From NCBI GenBank assembly GCA_947474545.1, contig CANJJI010000016.1, positions 1-47,187 of the forward strand: DNA of 47,187 nucleotides. Direction: 5' to 3'. This document shows, piece after piece, positions 7,646-16,593 of the stretch. The translations under genes were made by a program, and so were the position numbers. Origin of the DNA: Beijerinckiaceae bacterium (GTDB lineage: Bacteria > Pseudomonadota > Alphaproteobacteria > Rhizobiales > Beijerinckiaceae). The first letter of the stretch is position 1. Every line of letters starts with the position of its first letter. Under the pieces are notes generated by a model, which was not told where the DNA came from, ran no database searches, and was given only the letters and a program-made list of their open reading frames with translations.

Positions 7646-8689
7646 ATGCTCACACGCCGGACATTTGCGCTTTCGGGCGCTGCTGCAGCCGCCTCACTGG
7701 CTGCGCCAGCGATAGCGCAATCACTCACCAAAGTTACGCTGGCTGTGCCCAATGCAGCGACAGACGTTGGATACTTCGTGGCGCACGCGCGCGGCTATTT
7801 CAAGGAAGAGGGGCTCGATGTCGAGATCCTGCCGTTTCCCTCTGCCGCCCGCATGATTGCGCCGATGGCGTCGGGCGAATTACATATTGCCGCGGGCGGG
7901 CCATCCGCAGCCCTTTATAACGCGATCACACGCGGGATCGATATTCGCATTGTATCGGACAAGAGCAAGAACACGGTCGGACGAAGCTCGATCAAACTGG
8001 TGGTGCGCAAGGCGCTCGTGGAGTCCGGGCGTGTCAAAACAATCGCCGATCTGAAAGGCCTCAAAACCGCCGACGCCGCGCCGGGTTCCTCGGCGACTTC
8101 TGCCTTTCACGCGCTGTTCAAGAAGATGGGCATCAGACCTGATGAGGTCGAGGTCATCTCGATGAGCTATCCGCAACAGGTTCAGGCGCTGCAATCGGGC
8201 GCAATAGATTTTGCCATGCCGCCGGATCCGGCAGCCTCCGCTGCAATCAAGGCAGGTACAGTTGTCAAACTGCTCGACGGCTGGGAATTGATCCCGAGCC
8301 ATCAGGTCGCTGTGACACTTTACGAAGGGCGCTTTGCCGCCCAGCGTGCGGAGGAAGCGCGTAGATTCATGCGCGCATTCATACGCGGTGTGCGTGATCA
8401 CAACGATGCGCTCGACAAGGACGGAAATTTCTCCGGTGCTAAGGGCGATGCCATCATCGACATTCTCGTGAAATATGGACCGTTCAAGGATCCCGCCGTC
8501 TACAAATCCTTCGTCCTGGCCTATTGCGATCCGGACGGGCAGCTTGATCTGAAAAGCCTGCAGGAAGACATCGACATTTTTCAGGAATTGAAATTCCTGG
8601 AGCGTCCGGTTGATCTCAAGAAAATTGTCGACATGAGTTTTCTGGATTGGGCGCTCAAGCAATTGGGACCCTACAAGAAGGCCGGATAG
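7646..8689 (+). CDS. ABC transporter substrate-binding protein, NMT1/TauA-like
   Basis: A 347-residue exported receptor of the NMT1/SsuA/TauA group, which binds organic nutrients such as sulfonates, nitrate or pyrimidine precursors for an ABC importer. The start at 7646 follows GGGAGGACATC. The N-terminus 'LTRRTFALSG' has a twin-arginine-like pair and a hydrophobic stretch ending in 'APAIAQS', so Tat or Sec export is likely. The body shows 'VGYFVAHARGYFKEEGLDV' and the 'AFHALFKKMGI' helix usual for the family. No permease or ATPase gene is nearby, so it either serves a distant transporter or works with another system. It is followed after 21 bases by the convergent SulP gene. Confidence 0.85.
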   Translation: MLTRRTFALSGAAAAASLAAPAIAQSLTKVTLAVPNAATDVGYFVAHARGYFKEEGLDVEILPFPSAARMIAPMASGELHIAAGGPSAALYNAITRGIDIRIVSDKSKNTVGRSSIKLVVRKALVESGRVKTIADLKGLKTADAAPGSSATSAFHALFKKMGIRPDEVEVISMSYPQQVQALQSGAIDFAMPPDPAASAAIKAGTVVKLLDGWELIPSHQVAVTLYEGRFAAQRAEEARRFMRAFIRGVRDHNDALDKDGNFSGAKGDAIIDILVKYGPFKDPAVYKSFVLAYCDPDGQLDLKSLQEDIDIFQELKFLERPVDLKKIVDMSFLDWALKQLGPYKKAG

Positions 8690-8710
8690 GCCTGTCCTGG
8701 AGTGGGGGAA

Positions 8711-10435
8711 TTACCCCGCCGCCGTGTGCTTCATCGCATGCGCTTCGCTCACGGCGTCCTCCACGCTACGGCGATAGGAAACCAGCGGCTCGCGCACACC
8801 ATGTGTCAGCAGCATCTGGCGCAGGGCGGGAGCAGCGCCTGTAATGAACACATGCACGCCGTGCCGCGCACCCTTGCGCGCTATCCCCGCAATGGTATTG
8901 GCGGCTGTCGAATCGAGAAATGGTACCGCCTCAAAGTCTACGACAAACGCCTTGTGTTGCGCTGAAATGCTGTCGAGAACAGCCCCGACTGCAGAAGCCG
9001 CACCGAAGAAGAACGCCCCTTTGATGCGAAAGACAGCGACATCGGGATCATTAACAACAGCAGGATCATACCGTCCGGCCGCGCCTGCAGAATCGTCAGG
9101 CACATCTTCAGGCACAAGCTTTGCGCGCGCTTCGATTCCGGTGGTTTCAGCCATGCGTGAAATGAACAGGATGGCGCCGAGAGAAAACCCGACGATGATA
9201 CCTTCAGTGAGATCGCGAAAGATCGTCAGCAGAAAGGTTGCCAGCAACACCAGTGCATCGCCCTTTGACGAGCGAAGAAGCACAGCAAATTCGTGCTTTT
9301 CCGCCATGTTCCAGGCAACCGTCGCAAGCACACCGGCCAGTGCCGCCAATGGAATGTAGCTGGCGAGCGGAGCCGCCACGACCATGAACAGCAGCAGGAA
9401 AACCGAGTGCAGCATTCCTGAAACTGGCCCGCGTGCGCCAGCGCGCACATTTGTTGCCGTGCGCGCAATTGTGCCTGTCACGCATAGTCCGCCGAAAAGT
9501 GCCGATCCAATGTTGGCAATGCCCTGCGCCACCAGCTCGCAATTTGAGCGATGACGGCGGCCGGTCATGCCATCGGCGACGACAGCTGAAAGCAGCGATT
9601 CGATAGCTCCCAGCATGGCAAACGCAATAGCGTGTGGCAGCACATCGCGTATCTTCTCCAGAGTGACTGGTGGTAGGCTGGGCCAGGGCAGGGCATGGGG
9701 TATGCCGCCAAAGCGTGTGCCGATGGTCTCTACTGGCAAGTTGAAAAAATAGGTTGCAAGTGAGGCCAGCGCGACGGCGATCAGCATGCCCGGCCACAAC
9801 GGTCTGTAGCTTCGGAGCACCATGATAATCGCGATGCAGGCAGACGCCAGCGCAGTAGCAGAAGCGCTGATGCTGGGCAGGGCCGCCCACAAGACTTTCA
9901 GTTTGGGCAGCAGCTCGCCGGGCTCAGGACCGCTCAACGAAAGGCCGAAGAGATCACGGATCTGGCTGGCAAATATGATCACCGCAATGCCAGCAGTAAA
10001 CCCGACCGTGACAGGGTAAGGAATGAATTTGATATAGGTCCCAAGCCGCAAGAGGCCAATTGCAGTCAGCATAACCCCAGCCATCAATGTGGCCAGCAAC
10101 ATGCCTTCGATACCCTGCTGATGGATCGTCGCAGCGACAAGCACAATGAAAGCGCCCGCCGGTCCGCCGATCTGGAACCGGCTGCCCCCAAGTGCAGAAA
10201 CGATGAAGCCACCGACTATGGCTGCATAAAGGCCACGATCAGGTGTAGAGCCTGAAGCTATGGCAATCGCCATCGACAACGGCAGGGCAACAATCGCGAC
10301 AGTCAGTCCAGCAATGGCGTCAGTCTTCAGATCTGCAATCCCATACCCCTCACGCCACACAGTGATCAGTTTGGGCAGGAACAGTTCCGAGAAAGCCGGG
10401 CCCGAGGGGGGCTGAACGCTGGCCGTTGATGTCAT
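8711..10435 (-). CDS. SulP family inorganic anion transporter with STAS domain
   Basis: A 574-residue membrane transporter for sulfate, bicarbonate or a related anion. Ten or more hydrophobic segments fill residues about 30-415, beginning with the SulP signature 'DAIAGLTVAIVALPLSMAIA' and 'GLYAAIVGGF'. A cytoplasmic STAS domain follows at about 450-560, including 'VVDFEAVPFLDSTAANTI' with the conserved Asp-Ser pair. The ATG at 10435 is preferred over a TTG one codon upstream; a GGGAG lies about ten bases before it. It follows purN on the same strand with 94 bases between them, and a functional link is not apparent. Confidence 0.92.
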   Translation of the reverse strand: MTSTASVQPPSGPAFSELFLPKLITVWREGYGIADLKTDAIAGLTVAIVALPLSMAIAIASGSTPDRGLYAAIVGGFIVSALGGSRFQIGGPAGAFIVLVAATIHQQGIEGMLLATLMAGVMLTAIGLLRLGTYIKFIPYPVTVGFTAGIAVIIFASQIRDLFGLSLSGPEPGELLPKLKVLWAALPSISASATALASACIAIIMVLRSYRPLWPGMLIAVALASLATYFFNLPVETIGTRFGGIPHALPWPSLPPVTLEKIRDVLPHAIAFAMLGAIESLLSAVVADGMTGRRHRSNCELVAQGIANIGSALFGGLCVTGTIARTATNVRAGARGPVSGMLHSVFLLLFMVVAAPLASYIPLAALAGVLATVAWNMAEKHEFAVLLRSSKGDALVLLATFLLTIFRDLTEGIIVGFSLGAILFISRMAETTGIEARAKLVPEDVPDDSAGAAGRYDPAVVNDPDVAVFRIKGAFFFGAASAVGAVLDSISAQHKAFVVDFEAVPFLDSTAANTIAGIARKGARHGVHVFITGAAPALRQMLLTHGVREPLVSYRRSVEDAVSEAHAMKHTAAG

Positions 10436-10529
10436 CAATTCCGGCTCCCTGATCCGTTGTTGGGCAGCGTGCAGTTGCTGCTTCTTTTGTGTGTGGACTC
10501 AGACAACCCGCATATTGACGTATTTCGGC

Positions 10530-11204
10530 TCAGCCGTCTTCCTCTTCGTCAAAGCCGGGAACCACGAGCGGCGTGTGTTCGACATGGGCGCAGGCGCCGG
10601 TCACGCGGTTATTCTGGATTTTGACCCGGCCCGCAGCCACAAGTTCCAGTGCGCGAGGGTAAATAATATGTTCCTGCGCCAGAACCCGCGCGCCAAGGGA
10701 ATCTGCATCGTCTGTGTCGAGCACCGGCACTGCCGATTGCGCAATAATGGGGCCGGAATCCATTTCCGGCGCCACATAATGCACGGTGCAGCCGTGTATC
10801 TTCACGCCATCGGCGAGCGCGCGTTCATGGGTATGCAGACCCTTGTAAGAAGGCAACAGGGCAGGGTGGATGTTGAGCATGCGCCCCTGCCAGCGCTGCG
10901 TGAACGACCCGGTCAGCAGACGCATGAAGCCCGCAAGACAGATCAGATCGATGCGGTGCATCTCCAGCATCTGCTGCAGCACGGCTTCGAACATCTCGCG
11001 TCCGGCGTAAATCTTGTGGTCAACGGCCGCCGTGGCGATGTGATGTTCTTTGGCAAAATTGAGGCCCGCTGCTTCGGGCCGGTTCGACAATACGAGTGCA
11101 ATTTCGGCGGGGTAATCTGGATGTTTGGCTGCGGCAATCAGTGATGCCATGTTGGAGCCGCGGCCCGAGATCAGAATAGCCGTGCGCCGCCTTGTGTTTC
11201 TCAT
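10530..11204 (-). CDS. purN: Phosphoribosylglycinamide formyltransferase
   Basis: Transfers a formyl group from 10-formyltetrahydrofolate to GAR, the third step of de novo purine synthesis. The 224-residue product is the family's usual length. It begins with '[12 protein letters not shown]' and holds the catalytic residues Asn111, His113 ('[12 protein letters not shown]') and Asp149 ('MDSGPI'). The start codon overlaps the purM stop codon in an ATGA arrangement (11201-11204), so the two are translationally coupled. The C-terminus carries an acidic tail. Confidence 0.97.
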   Translation of the reverse strand: MRNTRRRTAILISGRGSNMASLIAAAKHPDYPAEIALVLSNRPEAAGLNFAKEHHIATAAVDHKIYAGREMFEAVLQQMLEMHRIDLICLAGFMRLLTGSFTQRWQGRMLNIHPALLPSYKGLHTHERALADGVKIHGCTVHYVAPEMDSGPIIAQSAVPVLDTDDADSLGARVLAQEHIIYPRALELVAAGRVKIQNNRVTGACAHVEHTPLVVPGFDEEEDG

Positions 11205-12268
11205 AGGCCGAGCTTTCCACTTGTGGGAACGGCCTCGCCTGTGCGCGGGGCTATTATACCGATCCGCACAGGCAATTCGCCCGCTTCGGTCAGCGCGCGC
11301 GACACTTCATCTGCGGTGGCGGCAGACGCAACGACAATCATGCCTATGCCGCAATTAAAAGTCCTGAGCATCTCGGCTTCTGCTACGCCGCCTTCTTTCG
11401 CAAGCCATTTGAACACCGGCAGCACCGGGATAGCGTTGAGATCAAGCGCGCAGGCCAGATGATCAGGAAGAACGCGCGGGATATTGTCAGGAAAGCCGCC
11501 GCCGGTGATGTGGGCCAGCGCCTTGATGCCATCAGTTGCCTTCAGCACTTTCAAAAGCGGTTTGACGTAAAGCCGGGTCGGCGTCAGCAGGGCTTGCGCG
11601 AGCGTCTGGCCTGCAGCAAAGGGTGCGGCATCGCTCCAGGAAAGGCCCGTGCGTTCGACAATTCGCCGCACCAGCGAAAATCCGTTGGAATGAACTCCGG
11701 AGGAGGGCAGGCCGAAAACAATGTCGCCCGCCGTGATATCCCCGCGCGGCAGCAAGGTTCCCCGTTCGGCTGCCCCCACCGCAAAACCGGCAAGATCATA
11801 ATCGCCCTTGGCATAAAGCCCCGGCATCTCCGCCGTTTCGCCGCCAATCAGCGCGCAGCCGGATTCGATGCAGCCGCGCGCTATGCCGCGAACAATCGCC
11901 GCGCCCGCGATGGGGTCGAGCTTGCCCGTGGCGTAATAGTCCAGAAAGAATAGCGGTTCCGCGCCTTGCACGATGAGATCGTTGACGCACATGGCGACCA
12001 GGTCGATGCCGAGCGTATCGTGAATTCCGCTCTCGATGGCGATCTTGACCTTGGTGCCGACGCCATCATTCGCCGCCACGAGGATGGGATCTTTAAAACC
12101 GGCCGCCTTCAGGTCAAAAAGGCCGCCAAAACCGCCGATTTCCGCATCCGCGCCCGGACGGCGCGTGGAGCGCACGTCCGCCTTGATCTTTTCAACCATC
12201 TCATTGCCGGCATCGATATCGACGCCTGCCTGAGCATAGGTGAGACCGGGTTGTTCGGAATTGGCCAT
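11201..12268 (-). CDS. purM: Phosphoribosylformylglycinamidine cyclo-ligase (AIR synthetase)
   Basis: Closes the imidazole ring of FGAM with ATP to give AIR, the fifth step of purine synthesis. The 355-residue product starts at the ATG at 12268, which follows GAGGAC; the frame is open further to 12331 but without homology. It has the AIR-synthase signatures '[19 protein letters not shown]', 'VGTKVKIA' and '[11 protein letters not shown]'. It forms an operon with purN, whose start overlaps its stop. The upstream neighbour on this strand is a degraded toxin gene. Confidence 0.97.
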   Translation of the reverse strand: MANSEQPGLTYAQAGVDIDAGNEMVEKIKADVRSTRRPGADAEIGGFGGLFDLKAAGFKDPILVAANDGVGTKVKIAIESGIHDTLGIDLVAMCVNDLIVQGAEPLFFLDYYATGKLDPIAGAAIVRGIARGCIESGCALIGGETAEMPGLYAKGDYDLAGFAVGAAERGTLLPRGDITAGDIVFGLPSSGVHSNGFSLVRRIVERTGLSWSDAAPFAAGQTLAQALLTPTRLYVKPLLKVLKATDGIKALAHITGGGFPDNIPRVLPDHLACALDLNAIPVLPVFKWLAKEGGVAEAEMLRTFNCGIGMIVVASAATADEVSRALTEAGELPVRIGIIAPRTGEAVPTSGKLGL

Positions 12269-12363
12269 GATGTCCTCGCGAAATGCGGGGTTAAACCGCG
12301 TTCCCCGGGGATGCAAGGGCGGCCGGACCATGAGCCGTTGACAACTCCGGGCGATAGGCCGGG

Positions 12364-12681
12364 TCAGGCTTCAAATTCGCCGGGGTCTTGGCGGGCATTC
12401 CAGAACCGCAGGACATTTACGGTCCTGGTTTCATCGTCCACGGTATAAAGGCTCCAAAAGCTGGTGCGCCGCGAGACCTCGAACAGATAACCGTGAAAGG
12501 GTGCGCCAGTGATGTAGAAAAAAGGCCAGGTACGTGGCCATTCCAGAATATTGTGACGAATGGCTTCCTCAAGCAGGGCCCTGTAGGTCTCCGCCGTGTC
12601 CGGGTGAAATTACCAGAGCCTTTCAGCAAAATCATCGATCTCATGAACAGCGCGAGTAGCAATCTTTAAATTATACGGCAT
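12364..12681 (-). pseudogene. RelE/ParE family toxin with in-frame nonsense codon
   Basis: Reading from the ATG at 12681 gives 106 codons typical of a RelE/ParE toxin, with one TAA at codon 24 (12610-12612). Before it: 'MPYNLKIATRAVHEIDDF'. After it: an uninterrupted C-terminal domain ending in '[19 protein letters not shown]', the usual ParE-type tail. The stop lies at 'W-stop-FHPDTAE', where homologues commonly have a polar residue; a single C-to-T change from CAA (Gln) would explain it. No good restart codon follows the stop, so toxin activity is probably lost. It follows the broken antitoxin gene, whose restored end would overlap its start. Family assignment is from motif recognition. Confidence 0.72.
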
Positions 12682-12861
12682 CCTTCTTCGCAATGGCCAA
12701 TGCAAAACGTTCCACGAGCCAGCCACTTATTTCGCTGGAATCCAGTTTACGCACTGCCCAGCTTTGATCTGGGCCTCAGCCGCTTGCAGGCTGGCGATCA
12801 TCTCTGCGTGTTCGGCTTCAGCCAATATCGGAAACTCCACCATGGTCATCATGGGGATCAT
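12671..12861 (-). pseudogene. Frame-broken antitoxin of the RelE/ParE-type pair
   Basis: From the ATG at 12861 (preceded by AAGGG) a frame of 44 codons runs to a TAA at 12727. The middle, 'MIASLQAAEAQIKAGQ', is typical of short type II antitoxins that lie before RelE/ParE toxins. A shift of one base near 12757-12775 would join it to another open frame ('KLDSSEISGWLVERFALAI') that ends at 12671, inside the toxin start, giving the tight gene overlap usual in such operons. I therefore read it as an antitoxin with a frameshift. The short version could still be expressed. A sequencing error is a possible alternative. Confidence 0.55.
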
Positions 12862-12941
12862 TTCCCTTCGCCGTTTGTCGAGCTATGGTTCAGTTTAGTC
12901 AGAGTAAGCTCAGATCATATTTTGCCCCGCAATCGAGCGTC

Positions 12942-12963
12942 TGGGCGCGATCCCGTGCGCCCA
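12942..12963 (-). terminator. Hairpin just after the Bug receptor gene
   Basis: A perfect 7-bp stem (12942-12948 with 12957-12963, TGGGCGC/GCGCCCA) with an 8-base loop begins directly after the stop codon of the minus-strand Bug gene. No T-run follows, so it may be a 3'-end-stabilising or Rho-linked hairpin rather than an intrinsic terminator. It lies upstream of the antitoxin remnant. Confidence 0.4.
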
Positions 12964-13938
12964 TCACTGCGGCACAAGGCCTGCAGCCGCCACATAGGGA
13001 CCCCAGTCCTTCACGTCTTTCTCAAGCCGCGCCTGACCTTCTGCAGGTGTCGAAATCCAGGGTTCGCCGCCGAACTTATTGAGAAAGTCTCTGGCATCTT
13101 CGGTTTTCAGAACCGTGTTGAACCAGCCGTTGATCGTATTCACGATATCTTCAGGCGTTTCCATCGGTACCATGGCCGCAAACCAGCCCTGCAGGTCCAT
13201 CGGATAGCCAAGCTCATTCATGGATGGCACGTCAGGGACCGAAGCGAGGCGGCCTGAAGTCGCGGCAGCGAGCAGCCGGATCGTGCCCTTGCGCGCTTCC
13301 TGCAGGGCGACCTGCGGATCGTGGAACGCGTAATCGACAGCGCCCGATTCCATTTCCTTCAGCGCCTCTGTGCCGGTCTTGTATTTGACCTCAACCGATT
13401 GCAACCCCGCCTGCTGCTTGTAGAGCGCGCCCATGATCACGCCGGAATTGGCTGTGGTGGCGTAGGTTGCGCGGTCACCCTTTTGCTTCATAGCCGCAGT
13501 AAGTGATTGGACATCCTTGTAAGGGGAATTGGCGATAACTGTCAGGAAAAAGCCTTGCCGGTTGATCGTCGCCGCGATCCTGATCTGTTTGACGGGATCG
13601 ATGGGATTATTCTTGATGAGGTGATGATTGGACGCCACCGTATTGCCAGCGTGGACATAGATTGTATGTCCGTCGGGTTTCGAACGCACCATGAATTCGG
13701 CGGCCATGTTGCCGCCTGCGCCCGGGCGATTCTGCACAATGACGGTTTTGCCTGTGAGAGGCCGGACCTTCTCGGCAAAATAACGCACGATCACATCGGC
13801 GCCGCTACCGGCTGGAAACGCGCAGACGAAGGTGATTTCCCGCGATGGATAGGCCTGCGCCAGCGCGCCCGTTGAAAGCAGCACCAGCGATGCAGCAGCC
13901 AAACCAATCCGGAAAAGCCGATTTTTGGCTCCCGCCAT
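12964..13938 (-). CDS. Bug-family solute receptor
   Basis: A 324-residue periplasmic TctC/Bug protein. The ATG at 13938 follows AAGGAGG. A signal peptide covers about residues 1-28 ('LLSTGALAQAYPSREITF'). The signature reads 'VCAFPAGSGADVIVRYFAE' and 'VQNRPGAGGNMAAEF', which differs from the two tandem paralogues at 5501-7471 and points to another ligand. The C-terminal half has the usual 'LASVPDVPSMNELGYP' motif. It stands alone between the toxin-antitoxin remnant and the divergent pgsA-like gene, 173 bases away. Confidence 0.9.
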   Translation of the reverse strand: MAGAKNRLFRIGLAAASLVLLSTGALAQAYPSREITFVCAFPAGSGADVIVRYFAEKVRPLTGKTVIVQNRPGAGGNMAAEFMVRSKPDGHTIYVHAGNTVASNHHLIKNNPIDPVKQIRIAATINRQGFFLTVIANSPYKDVQSLTAAMKQKGDRATYATTANSGVIMGALYKQQAGLQSVEVKYKTGTEALKEMESGAVDYAFHDPQVALQEARKGTIRLLAAATSGRLASVPDVPSMNELGYPMDLQGWFAAMVPMETPEDIVNTINGWFNTVLKTEDARDFLNKFGGEPWISTPAEGQARLEKDVKDWGPYVAAAGLVPQ

Positions 13939-14111
13939 AATGTCCTCCTTGATTCAGAGTCTTCCCGATCCCGGACAAAGTCTTTCACAGCCCCGGCCCT
14001 GGGTCGAGGGGGTATGCGGGGAGGCGTGGACACCGCGCTGGGCGGATTGTTGGAAACTTTGCCCTATTCTCTGGTTTATTTGAATAATTTCCATGCTATC
14101 GTGCCTAACCA

Positions 14112-14663
14112 ATGAGCAAAAACACAATTTTCGCCAACCTCCCTAACATCATCACGCTCGGCCGGCTGGTGCTGGTCCCCGTGGTGATTGTGTTCATAAT
14201 CCAGCCGAACTGGACGGCGGCGTTTCTGTTATTTTTATTGGCTGGCATTTCGGATGGCGTCGACGGGTTTCTCGCGCGCCATTTCGATTTGCGTAGCGAA
14301 CTTGGGGCATATCTTGATCCGCTGGCAGACAAGGCGCTGCTGATGTCGATCTACGTCACTCTGGCTGTCGACGGCATATTGCCCGCAACCATCGCCATTT
14401 TAGCAGTTTCCCGCGATGTCATGATCATGGGTGCGGTGATGGTGTCCTGGGTTCTCGACAAGCCGGTGACGATAAATCCATTGCTTGTGTCCAAGGCCAA
14501 TACGGTCGGGCAAATTGTACTTGCGGCCTCTGTTCTGGGAGGCAAGGCCTTCGGGGTCAATTTCGGAATGTGGTTCCAGGTCATGATCTACACAGTCGCG
14601 GCGCTGACCATTGCCTCTGCCGGAGCCTATTTCGTACAATGGCTTCGACATATGACCGACTAG
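14112..14663 (+). CDS. CDP-alcohol phosphatidyltransferase family membrane protein (PgsA-like)
   Basis: Integral membrane enzyme that transfers a phosphatidyl group from a CDP-lipid to an alcohol acceptor, in phospholipid synthesis. The 183-residue product keeps the complete motif D-x2-D-G-x2-A-R-x8-G-x3-D-x3-D at residues 48-73 (Asp48, Asp51, Gly52, Ala55, Arg56, Gly65, Asp69, Asp73) after a first hydrophobic segment. Further membrane segments cover the rest. Glycerol-3-phosphate (PgsA) is the likeliest acceptor for a protein of this size, but the acceptor cannot be read from the sequence. It begins a plus-strand run of pgsA-like, perM-like, hdaA. Confidence 0.88.
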   Translation: MSKNTIFANLPNIITLGRLVLVPVVIVFIIQPNWTAAFLLFLLAGISDGVDGFLARHFDLRSELGAYLDPLADKALLMSIYVTLAVDGILPATIAILAVSRDVMIMGAVMVSWVLDKPVTINPLLVSKANTVGQIVLAASVLGGKAFGVNFGMWFQVMIYTVAALTIASAGAYFVQWLRHMTD

Positions 14664-14687
14664 CTTGCTTAGATTCCGGAGCCTCCC

Positions 14688-15794
14688 GTGCAGATTGAAC
14701 GCCATGCTATTTTCTGGACGGGCGCCTTGCTCTTGTTCGCGGCTATGCTGTGGCTGTTGTCTGGCGTACTTATGCCTTTCGCTGCCGGCATGGCACTCGC
14801 CTATTTACTTGACCCCCTCGCTGATCGGCTGCAACGCATGGGGCTGGGGCGTCTCACCGCCAGTCTGATTATCCTCGGCCTCTGCCTGGTGCTGTTTATA
14901 GTGACGCTTGTTGCAGTCGTGCCCTTGCTGGCTCATCAGCTCGGCGGGTTTATCGAAAAATTACCATCCTATATTTCGCGACTGCAGGAACTGGCGCGAA
15001 CCGAGGGCGGGGCTCTCGCAGACCGGTTCGGGTTTGATATTTTTGAAAAGCTGGGTCTTGGTGGTTCCGGTTCACCGCCCGCCGATATCTCGCGCTCTGT
15101 CGGCGATCTCGTAACCAAGGCCGGCCAGTTCGCAGCGACCTTCCTCGGCTCACTCTGGTCTGGCGGGCAGGCATTGCTGGGGATCGCATCGTTGCTGGTG
15201 ATCACACCGGTCGTCGCGTTTTACATGCTGGTGGACTGGGACAAGATGATTTCAGCGATTGATTCCTGGGTGCCGGTCAATCAGCAGGCCACGGTCCGCG
15301 AATTGGCTACCGACATAAACACAGCGATCGCTGGATTTCTGCGTGGGCAGTCTCTCGTCTGTCTGTTTTTGGGACTATGGTACGGCATCGGACTGTCGCT
15401 GGTCGGACTGAATTTCGGACTTTTGATTGGGATAACAGCAGGCATTCTCAGTTTCATTCCCTATGTCGGTTCGCTCACGGCGCTTGTGGTGGCAGCTGCT
15501 GTTGCTATTGCACAAGGCTGGCCTAGCTTCTGGCTTTTGACGATGGCGATGATCGTTGTGGGCATTGGTCAGTTTCTCGAAGGAAATATCCTGACGCCCC
15601 GTCTGGTCGGCCAGTCTGTTGGGTTGCACCCGGTCTGGTTGATGTTTGCGCTGATAGCCTTTGGATCGCTGTTCGGTTTTACCGGCCTTATCATCGCAGT
15701 GCCGGTCGCCGCAGCGATTGGAGTACTCGCCCGGTTTGCCCTGCGGCGCTATCTCGAAAGCCCCTATTATCAGGGCAAAGGTACCGCCGCGTGA
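14688..15794 (+). CDS. AI-2E family (PerM-type) transporter
   Basis: A 368-residue integral membrane protein of the AI-2E/PerM family. It starts at a GTG at 14688 with GGAG six bases before it. Two hydrophobic segments occupy the first 75 residues, then a soluble stretch (about 75-160), then five or six segments with the conserved 'GLSLVGLNFGLLIGITAG' and 'FIPYVGSLTALVVA' motifs. Family members export autoinducer-like or other solutes, or act as Na+/H+ antiporters; which applies here is unknown. The stop overlaps the hdaA start (GTGA, 15791-15794), so the genes are coupled, an arrangement also seen in other alphaproteobacteria. Confidence 0.9.
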   Translation: MQIERHAIFWTGALLLFAAMLWLLSGVLMPFAAGMALAYLLDPLADRLQRMGLGRLTASLIILGLCLVLFIVTLVAVVPLLAHQLGGFIEKLPSYISRLQELARTEGGALADRFGFDIFEKLGLGGSGSPPADISRSVGDLVTKAGQFAATFLGSLWSGGQALLGIASLLVITPVVAFYMLVDWDKMISAIDSWVPVNQQATVRELATDINTAIAGFLRGQSLVCLFLGLWYGIGLSLVGLNFGLLIGITAGILSFIPYVGSLTALVVAAAVAIAQGWPSFWLLTMAMIVVGIGQFLEGNILTPRLVGQSVGLHPVWLMFALIAFGSLFGFTGLIIAVPVAAAIGVLARFALRRYLESPYYQGKGTAA

Positions 15795-16480
15795 GCCGTG
15801 AACCCCGGCAGATCCCGCTTGAACTTCCGCTCACGCCGCGCTTCGGCAGGGAGGATTTTCTGGTGTCTCCTTCAAATGAGGAGGCATGGAGCCTTTTCGA
15901 GCGCTGGCCAGACTGGCCGGGTAAAATGTTGTTGCTGGTGGGGCCGGCAGGCGCCGGCAAGAGCCATCTATCGGCAGTCTGGGCGAAACACGCGGGCGCA
16001 CGATCGCTAACCGCTGCCTCGCTTCCAGTTGCCAATCTCCTCGCGCTGGCCCAGTCGGGTGCAGTGCTTGTTGAAGATGCTGACAGCGCAGCCACTGCGG
16101 AGAATCAGTTTTTCCATCTGATCAATCTGATGCGGGAAACCGGCGGCTTTCTCGCAATTACCGCGCATCAGCGTCCGGATTTGTGGGGACTTTCGACACC
16201 CGACCTGCTGTCCCGTCTTCGTCTTGCGCCGGTTGTTGAAATTGCTGCGCCAGACGATGCGTTGGTCCGCGCGGTTCTGGTCAAACTGTTCATTGACCGG
16301 CAGTTGAATGTGGACACGTCCGTGATCGAGTTCATCGCCTTGCGCATTGAGCGTTCACTCGATGCTGCGCGCAAAATCGTCGAACTCATCGATCGTGAAG
16401 CGCTTGCCCGAGGACGCCCCGTGACACGGCCTATGGCTGGGGAGGTCTTGGCGCGGTTGGAAAATCTGGCCGCCGATTGA
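15791..16480 (+). CDS. hdaA: DnaA regulatory inactivator HdaA
   Basis: DnaA-related AAA+ protein that binds the DNA polymerase sliding clamp and promotes hydrolysis of DnaA-ATP, limiting replication initiation. The 229-residue product has a clamp-binding motif at its N-terminus (Gln7 to Leu14, 'QIPLELPL') and a Walker A motif at residues 51-58 ('GPAGAGKS'). Walker B is at 'AVLVEDADSA'. It lacks the C-terminal DNA-binding domain of DnaA, as Hda proteins do. It starts at a GTG overlapping the upstream transporter stop. The position just before ppk is common in Hyphomicrobiales. Confidence 0.93.
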   Translation: MSREPRQIPLELPLTPRFGREDFLVSPSNEEAWSLFERWPDWPGKMLLLVGPAGAGKSHLSAVWAKHAGARSLTAASLPVANLLALAQSGAVLVEDADSAATAENQFFHLINLMRETGGFLAITAHQRPDLWGLSTPDLLSRLRLAPVVEIAAPDDALVRAVLVKLFIDRQLNVDTSVIEFIALRIERSLDAARKIVELIDREALARGRPVTRPMAGEVLARLENLAAD

Positions 16481-16593
16481 TCCTTGTCATCGAAATGTCA
16501 TAGAATTTGGCGCATTATTAAAGAATGTATGTCCTTTAAACCATGCAGAAACGCATGGCCGGTAATATCGCCAGAACATCGGGAAAGGTTTTT

